From Rhynchospora pubera (Eukaryota > Streptophyta > Magnoliopsida > Poales > Cyperaceae), in NCBI GenBank assembly GCA_028095005.1, contig CM051462.1:174291955-174355954 (forward strand): a stretch of 64,000 nucleotides of DNA, written 5' to 3'. The notes below the pieces were generated by a model. The model saw nothing but the letters and a program-made list of their open reading frames with translations. It searched no databases and was not told the origin of the DNA. Shown piece after piece: positions 58,044 to 64,000 of this stretch. The translations under genes and the position numbers were made by a program. Each line of letters opens with the position of its first letter. The stretch's first letter is position 1.

Positions 58044-61000
58044 CTCCTACAACGAAAACAAGTGTTAATCAACAAACTTCGAGTGAATTTAACGAGTAAG
58101 TTCATACAGAAAACAATGAACCAAAATAAAAGATTAGGCTAAAATTAGGAATAGATTGATGACAAAAACTCTTGGAAACAAATCGAGAGTAGAAACAATT
58201 TGGAGAGAAATAGAGATGATAACAATATATATTCTCTCTCTATATATAAGTTCAGAGCAAATTAGATCATAGATACAATAATGCATGGGGCCAACAATAT
58301 CCCATACAAGCAATTCGCTTTGAAATTAAGAACTCATATTTGAACATCTATGTTCATAACACACTGCTGAAATATAACAGAAATTAAAAAAGAAGCAAAC
58401 CTGAAGAAATGCAATGAATGAAGTGATTGCACGAGGCTTAGGCAAGACTCGACAGATGTGCATGGAATTTAATCCTTCAGTGTGAGTAGATACAACAACA
58501 TATTCAGATTAGCCAATAGAATCTCGAAAATTAAAATATAATCGCGATCCATCAGTCATAATTGATTTTAGTCTACCTCTTTGAACACCACACATAACCA
58601 ACATTTTTGGTTCAAAGGCTAATTTCAAATAAAAATAACACCAAATTTTAAAAAATAAAAATGTATTAAAGATTTAATATTCTAATACTAATCAACTTAA
58701 AATACTAAACAATTATTAAAATCCAAAATAATAATTTATACTAATGGTAGCGAAATAACAATTTAATGTTGTATTTCTAATGACTACTTTAAACATTCCA
58801 AAAGTTTTAGCTAAAATCTCCAATTTATTAAAACTACAAAAGTAGAACAACAATTCTGAAATTCAAACAATATTAGCAATAGTCTTACAACAATCCTAAA
58901 ACCCCCAATTGGTACAAAAACTAGAAATTAACACAAAAGAGCTACATAAAATAAACAACAATTATAAAACCAAAACAAGTGTTAAAATATTCACTAGGTA
59001 GCTGCTGCCAAGTATTTAAAAAAAAAGGTGTTAAAATATTCAATTAAAGTTTCAGCCCAAAACACCCAATTAACATTTGGTAATAGAACAATACAACAAA
59101 GCCAATAACTATATAAGATTTTTTTCAAGAACAAGCTAGCTGTATATTTAAAAACAAAACTTACACCAGATTACAATAAATGGCACAACTACGAATCATT
59201 TTGGTAGGATATTAAGGCATGTTTTTGTATATTTTTGGAAGGAGTTGATGTAAACTGATTGGTCCTAAAAAAGTACATGGCACAAATGAACAAGAAAATT
59301 TAAAACAAAATACTTACAAATAAATTGAAGAAAAGAAAAGAGACGAAAAATTCCACCAGTTTGCAGGGCTTTCCTTCTTGTCCTACACATTATTGTAATT
59401 TAATGTGTGAATTACAACATATCAAAAGAAAAATAACAAAATTTGTTATAATAATTTAACCTTTTTTAATTCTCGTTCTATTGAGAGATTTTTTTTTATT
59501 TGATTTTCGTTGGCACCCCATATTCAATTATATCCGCATGTTGTGGCAACAGTTGCACGATAAATATTTTATAAATGTTAATTATGATCAAATTAATTGC
59601 ATTGCATATCACAAGTATTTTTCTCTTTAAACAAATAGATAGATTGATACACATATAATCTTGTGACTTAATTCATTGTTAAAAAGAATGTGATGTGAGC
59701 ATATCAAGCGTGTGTTGATGCACATGAAAAGTATTTTGAACATATAATATCGTCTGGCATACAAATAAAAATAAGAATGGACGGAAAATACGTGATATCA
59801 TTATTTTTTATTATTAATTAGATTAAGTGTGTTTTTAGCATGAATTTTAATCTTGGAACGGGGTCATTTTTAGAACGCTACATCAATTCAATTAAACAAT
59901 ATAGTGAGCAAGAATAGACGGGACTTGGGTAGTGTTGCATTGTAACATCTTAGAAAAAAACACACACACTGTTCATATTTTTCGTATAATCAAACTACGA
60001 GAGTTGCATTGTAACATTCTCTTCTTTTGTTTTTACAGGGCAATCGATATTAAACATCTTTTAAATGTGCAAATTTGAATTGCCATAACGTCTTTATGCG
60101 TTCCAATTTTTCAATGAACAAAAAAAGTATTTCATCGTTTTAATATATAAGAACGTATTTAAACGAGTAAAAATCTGCAAGAATATATTGTATCTATCTT
60201 TTGTTTGCCTTATCATTGTGGCCATTAAAACCAATATCAAATGAATATTAAGAACATATAGTTTTTGCTTTACTTTACAATTAGGAAATTAAGGAAATAT
60301 AAATAGTATAAATTAAATGAATTATAACAAAATGAATAAAAACATACAATTATTTTCAGATAAATTAATTCAAGTATAATTATGTTCTATTCAAGAAATA
60401 ATAAATGGCACAGATATTTTTGGAAACATATATAGTTCGCTAGGTAAAAAAAATATTCTTCTGCAGATAATAAAGGGACAAACACATTATCTTTTATAAT
60501 CTATTATATTTTCATAATTTATGGCCTAATTATGATTGCAGATATTATGACTAGTCAGAGCCCAAATGGTGAAATAAATGCTTTGCACCCTCGTTATTTA
60601 AATTTTGCCACAATATTATTAAGTTAATTTTGATAAATTTATGTACAGCTAAAATATTTGCTCCCGAAATAAAAATTTGTTGCAAATTAGCTTCCCCAAA
60701 CTGCTATTCCAAGCTTCACCCCCTGTGGCAAATACATATGGTTTGCGGTAAGCTATATTTCTTTTTGAGAGAACAGCTACCCAAAAAGGTGTAGCCAACA
60801 TACTAACTGATGAAAGCAATCGTTTTTTTTTAAGATAAATAAAGTTCAAGCCTTTCAATTTATTTTTGAATTAAATGTCTATAAAAAATCTCAAATCTCA
60901 AGTCAGATTTCGAACTTGCGATTCAACGTTAGCTAGTGTGATATTCGCTTATATTCAAGGTCTAATGTATTTCTTACAAACTACTTCAAATACAGTTAAG

Positions 61001-61086
61001 ATTAAGGAAAAAGATATCCTAACACAAGAGTATAATTTAACAATTCTAAGTTACGTACGGAAAGCCTAATTTATTTGATCCAAACG

Positions 61087-61235
61087 GACCTTTAATTTGT
61101 TTGTTTTTTTTTTTTGAAGAAAGAGAGAGGTCTTTGCCATCCAACTTTTTTTTGAAATTAAAGATGCATGCGGGGCTTCAACCCTTGACTTCATGGAAGC
61201 CAGTCTAATGCTCTTACCACTGAGCTATTAGGCCA
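61087..61235 (-). mobile_element. tRNA-derived SINE, family A, copy 2
   Basis: Reverse orientation of the element at 1203. B box complement near 61177 (GGGGCTTCAACCCTTGACTT) and A box complement near 61214 (CTCTTACCACTGAGC). The tail ends in a run of T on the + strand. Confidence 0.75.
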
Positions 61236-61245
61236 CATGCATTTT

Positions 61246-61410
61246 TTTTTTTGAAGATAAATTGGAGGTCTAAGCCATCCAACTTATTTTTAAATTAAAT
61301 TAAATGTCTATGAAAGACTCCCAAGCCGAGTTTCGAACCTGCGACCTTTCACTCAAAGAGTCAAGGTGCATTGCTCTTTGCCACTAGACCAAGAGCTGGT
61401 TCTCTTAATT
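61246..61410 (-). mobile_element. tRNA-derived SINE, family B, copy 2
   Basis: B box complement GAGTTTCGAACCTGCGACC (61328-61346) and A-box region GCTCTTTGCCACTAGACC (61373-61390). It lies directly beside the family A copy in the same orientation. It pairs with the copy at 42492. Confidence 0.75.
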
Positions 61411-61505
61411 TGTTTGGTTTTGTACGCTTAAAAAACTTTTTATTTCGATAGGCTATAGCCTCCAGCTTTCCAATAACAAGAATCAATGAATAAAATAGGA
61501 ATCAA

Positions 61506-61656
61506 GGCTCTGTTTGGATAGGTGTGGGAAGAAGGAAAGAAGAAAATAAGTGGGAAGAAGTATTAGGAAGTGTGTAACTTTGTGAAGAGTTTGAATTTTT
61601 TATAATTTTTTTTCTTTCTTTCTTCCTACTTTTTCTCAACGCATCCAAACCGAGGC
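61506..61656. mobile_element. MITE family F1 copy
   Basis: Begins GGCTCTGTTTGGATAGGTG and ends CATCCAAACCGAGGC, with the core GTGTGTAACTTTGTGAAGAG. Flanked by CAA (61503-61505, 61657-61659). Private to duplication copy B. Confidence 0.8.
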
Positions 61657-62469
61657 CAAATGAATAAAATTTCATCCCATACTTAAATTGAAAATTATAT
61701 TTTATCATTCTTATATATTTTAATGGCATTAATATATATTGAATAAATTAGTTTCCAATGACTATACCATTAATTGCTTATAAAATTGGGTTTCCATATA
61801 TACTTAATTAAAATGAACTTCAATTTGATTGATTGTTCGTCAGGTTTATATATCTTCAAACAAAAACTCAACAATATCAAATCGATCAAATCAACACTTC
61901 TGCCTATTAATATCTTTAAAGTGACAGTATATAACTGAGAGTTTCATAACATATTTCATTTTTGTGGTAGTATATGTGAAATTTCCCAGCAAGAAAAATA
62001 ACGAAATACTTTTTTTTTATGTTTTCTTATTTATTGTATAATTATCTAAGGTATATAGAAGGGAGTTGGAGGTTTAATTAACGTAATAATAAGTTTATCT
62101 ACATGGCAGATTAATGATATTTTGTAGAAGTGCAAGCACGTATCATACTTCCATACTAATTCCAAAATCCTACTCAATTTATTTCCCCTGATAATTTCAA
62201 ACGACCGTATGTTTGAGAGTTGATTTATGTTATAGACATACTATACACATGAAAAATGGTTATGCAAAGTTACCTTACATTAAATAAGTTGAAATTGCAA
62301 TGGTACATATTTTATATTTTTATGGAATTTTGAGGGCCATAACGTGTTTTTTTTAATTATTTTACGGAATTCATTATACTTGACTCGATAAAGTGTTGTT
62401 AAAATTATCAAGATAAAATGTTATCGTGAGATCGCCACTCCTAATATTAGATATTACAAGTCAATTAAC

Positions 62470-62920
62470 GTTTGGAAGTGGTGTGAAATAAGAACAAGAA
62501 CGAAAACAAGTTTATTTTTGTTTTTGTTCTAGTTCTATATTTTTGTTGGAACAAAAACAAGATTAATTTTGTTCTTATTCTCCTTATTCTAAATAATGTC
62601 AAATAAGAAATAGCTTGTTCTTATTCTCCTTATTCTAAATAATGCCAATCAAGAAATAGCTTGTTTTATTCTAAATAGGTGTGTTTGGATGAGCCTTGAA
62701 TAAGGAATAAAAATAAAAAATTTCGGTATGCGTGCTTATTCTTATTCTTGTGCAACCCAAACAACACAAGAATAAAAAAATTGGGCCCTTATTATTATAC
62801 TAACAAAATCATGGTATAAGAATAAAGAATTTGGACAAGCACACATACCGAAATTCTTTATTTTTATTCTTTATTCAAGGCTCATCCAAACACACCCCGT
62901 AAGAATAAGAACTTCCAAAC
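62470..62920. mobile_element. MITE with a second MITE nested inside
   Basis: Outer ends GTTTGGAAGT and ACTTCCAAAC. Inside, 62678-62896 is a near-perfect foldback with ends GGTGTGTTTGGATGAGCC and its complement and arms of about 80 bp. The outer element was hit by the inner one close to its right end. Confidence 0.7.
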
Positions 62921-63005
62921 ATACCTAGAGACTTGGTTTATGCGCTATCTTTTTTACTAAAAGCAATAGTCAAAAGTTGTGACGGCTGTGGGCTGTGGCT
63001 GTGAT

Positions 63006-63193
63006 GGAATCGGATCCTCTGGTCGTTTTTAGATCTGAGCCGTCTGATTTAATCTTAATGGCTATGGATGCCTCGTGCTAGTACCACGATTGATAGGCCT
63101 GAAAAAATCTTAACCGTTGAGATTAAATCGGACAATCCAGATCGAAAAATAACCAGTGGTCGTTTGTAAAAAACGACCAGAGGATCCGACTCC
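63006..63193. mobile_element. MULE-type MITE (188 bp), related to the one at 783
   Basis: Flanked by GGCTGTGAT (62997-63005, 63194-63202), a 9-bp duplication. Ends GGAATCGGATCCTCTGG and, reversed, GGAGTCGGATCCTCTGG. The centre (GCCGTCTGATTTAATC, ATTGATAGGCC, AACCGTTGAG) matches the centre of 783-974. Confidence 0.85.
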
Positions 63194-63534
63194 GGCTGTG
63201 ATGGTGTGTAGAAACTAGAAAGATGGTCGTTTGAGGGATTAGGTAACGCATATCCGCTGTGGCGCTTCGTGTACTTAACTCGATGGTACGTCTGTCTCGA
63301 TCTCTTGTGAGCCATATCGGTGCAGCACTTTGTGAGACATTCCTCCGCCCAATCCTAATTCGTCGATCTTCGTGAGTTCGTGTAGATATCATTTGGGGGC
63401 AAGTTATGTCGGAGGTGGTCGCTCACTTGGCATGATAATATTCATTCAATTCTTTTCATCCTTTCTAAGAATGCACACTTAATAATTTCCAATTGATTTC
63501 ATGCTATTGCACAATTACAATAGGAAATTGATTA

Positions 63535-63835
63535 CTGCCATCTGCAGTTTTGCCATCCCTGCCATCGCTAAATATAAAATGAACATATACAACAAACAAA
63601 GTGAACATATAGACGATCTAAGTGAACACATACAAATAAATAATTTTAATGAAAATTAGTTGAATATGCATGTAAACTTCTGAACAAGTGATAACAAAAC
63701 TTATTTGTTTGTAAGTGTTCACTTAGATCGTCTATATGTTCACCTTATTTGCTGTATACGTTCACTTTGTATTTCGCGATGGCTGAGATGGTATATTTGC
63801 CGATGACACTTATAATTCCTGAAGCAAAAATTTCT
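63535..63835. repeat. Foldback element near the window end
   Basis: Arms share TATAGACGATCTAAGTGAAC and its complement (about 63609-63628 and 63719-63738), then GTGAACATATAC-type text outward to CCATCGC(T/G)AAATA. Its GTTCACCTTATTTGCTGTA phrase resembles the 44-bp minisatellite unit in the CACTA element. Confidence 0.65.
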
Positions 63836-64000
63836 TTTGTATGGACATCATTCCGTGCTCACGAGAATCAGGTTCCCCAGTTCACAAGTGTGATAATTGA
63901 TTTGAAAGTTTAATTTAGCACCATTAATGAATTACTCTTTCGTTTAAGATGTAAAATTGTAAAGTGAAATATAACAGTTTAATTTAATCAACACGCATCG
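63836..64000. other. Window end, nothing recognised
   Basis: AT-rich, no element or coding signal. Confidence 0.5.

Larger units (their letters stand above)
58225..63480 (+). repeat. Segmental duplication, copy B
   Basis: Direct repeat of 37510-42430. It lacks the foldback, the small MITE and the F1 MITE present in copy A, and instead has its own SINEs (61.1-61.4 kb), F1 MITE (61506), nested MITEs (62.5-62.9 kb) and a MULE MITE (63006). About 2 kb (60.0-62.0 kb) has no counterpart in copy A. No gene recognised. Confidence 0.8.

Overview
This is a window of a flowering-plant nuclear genome. It is AT-rich, its genes carry many spliceosomal introns with GT-AG borders, and about half of the sequence is recognisable transposable elements. 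Two host genes can be read exon by exon, both on the minus strand. The species cannot be told from the sequence alone.

Layout. 1-4.5 kb: sparse DNA with a tRNA-derived SINE and three short MITEs. 4.7-11.8 kb: an 18-exon gene for a peroxisomal beta-oxidation multifunctional protein of the AIM1/MFP type (725 aa, C-terminal ARL). 11.8-19 kb: intergenic DNA with a hAT MITE that was hit by a retroposon. 19.06-26.7 kb: a MULE DNA transposon with about 107-bp terminal inverted repeats and a truncated transposase; its right repeat was split by an apparent solo LTR (5-bp duplication GATAC). 27.6-32.3 kb: a five-coding-exon gene for a URGT5/6-like UDP-rhamnose/UDP-galactose transporter (332 aa) with a probable leader intron. 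34.4-36.6 kb: a 5'-truncated RTE-type LINE with a 12-bp target duplication. 37.5-42.4 kb and 58.2-63.5 kb: two direct copies of a gene-poor segmental duplication, each with its own later insertions. 43.6-55.7 kb, between them: a full-length 12.1-kb CACTA (En/Spm) transposon flanked by CCT.

The CACTA element is the most interesting part. It encodes a TnpD-type transposase, a 78-aa basic protein, a 101-aa protein ending in two tandem SUMO-interacting-like motifs, and a 12-exon protein joining a plant Transposase_24-like region to a Ulp1/SENP-type (C48) cysteine-protease domain with an intact His-Asp-Gln-Cys set. It also holds a cluster of strong hairpins upstream of tnpD, two intronic minisatellites, and palindromic TnpA-type binding-site arrays at both ends and between the two halves. 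I infer a transposon that carries its own SUMO-pathway module. Each of the two large genes has exactly one single-base break, in a run of G, so the element is either very young, just dying, or mis-assembled at two bases.

The host genes have no visible functional link to each other. Elsewhere, shared target-site duplications, nested insertions and one empty site in the paralogous segment let the order of insertions be read directly.
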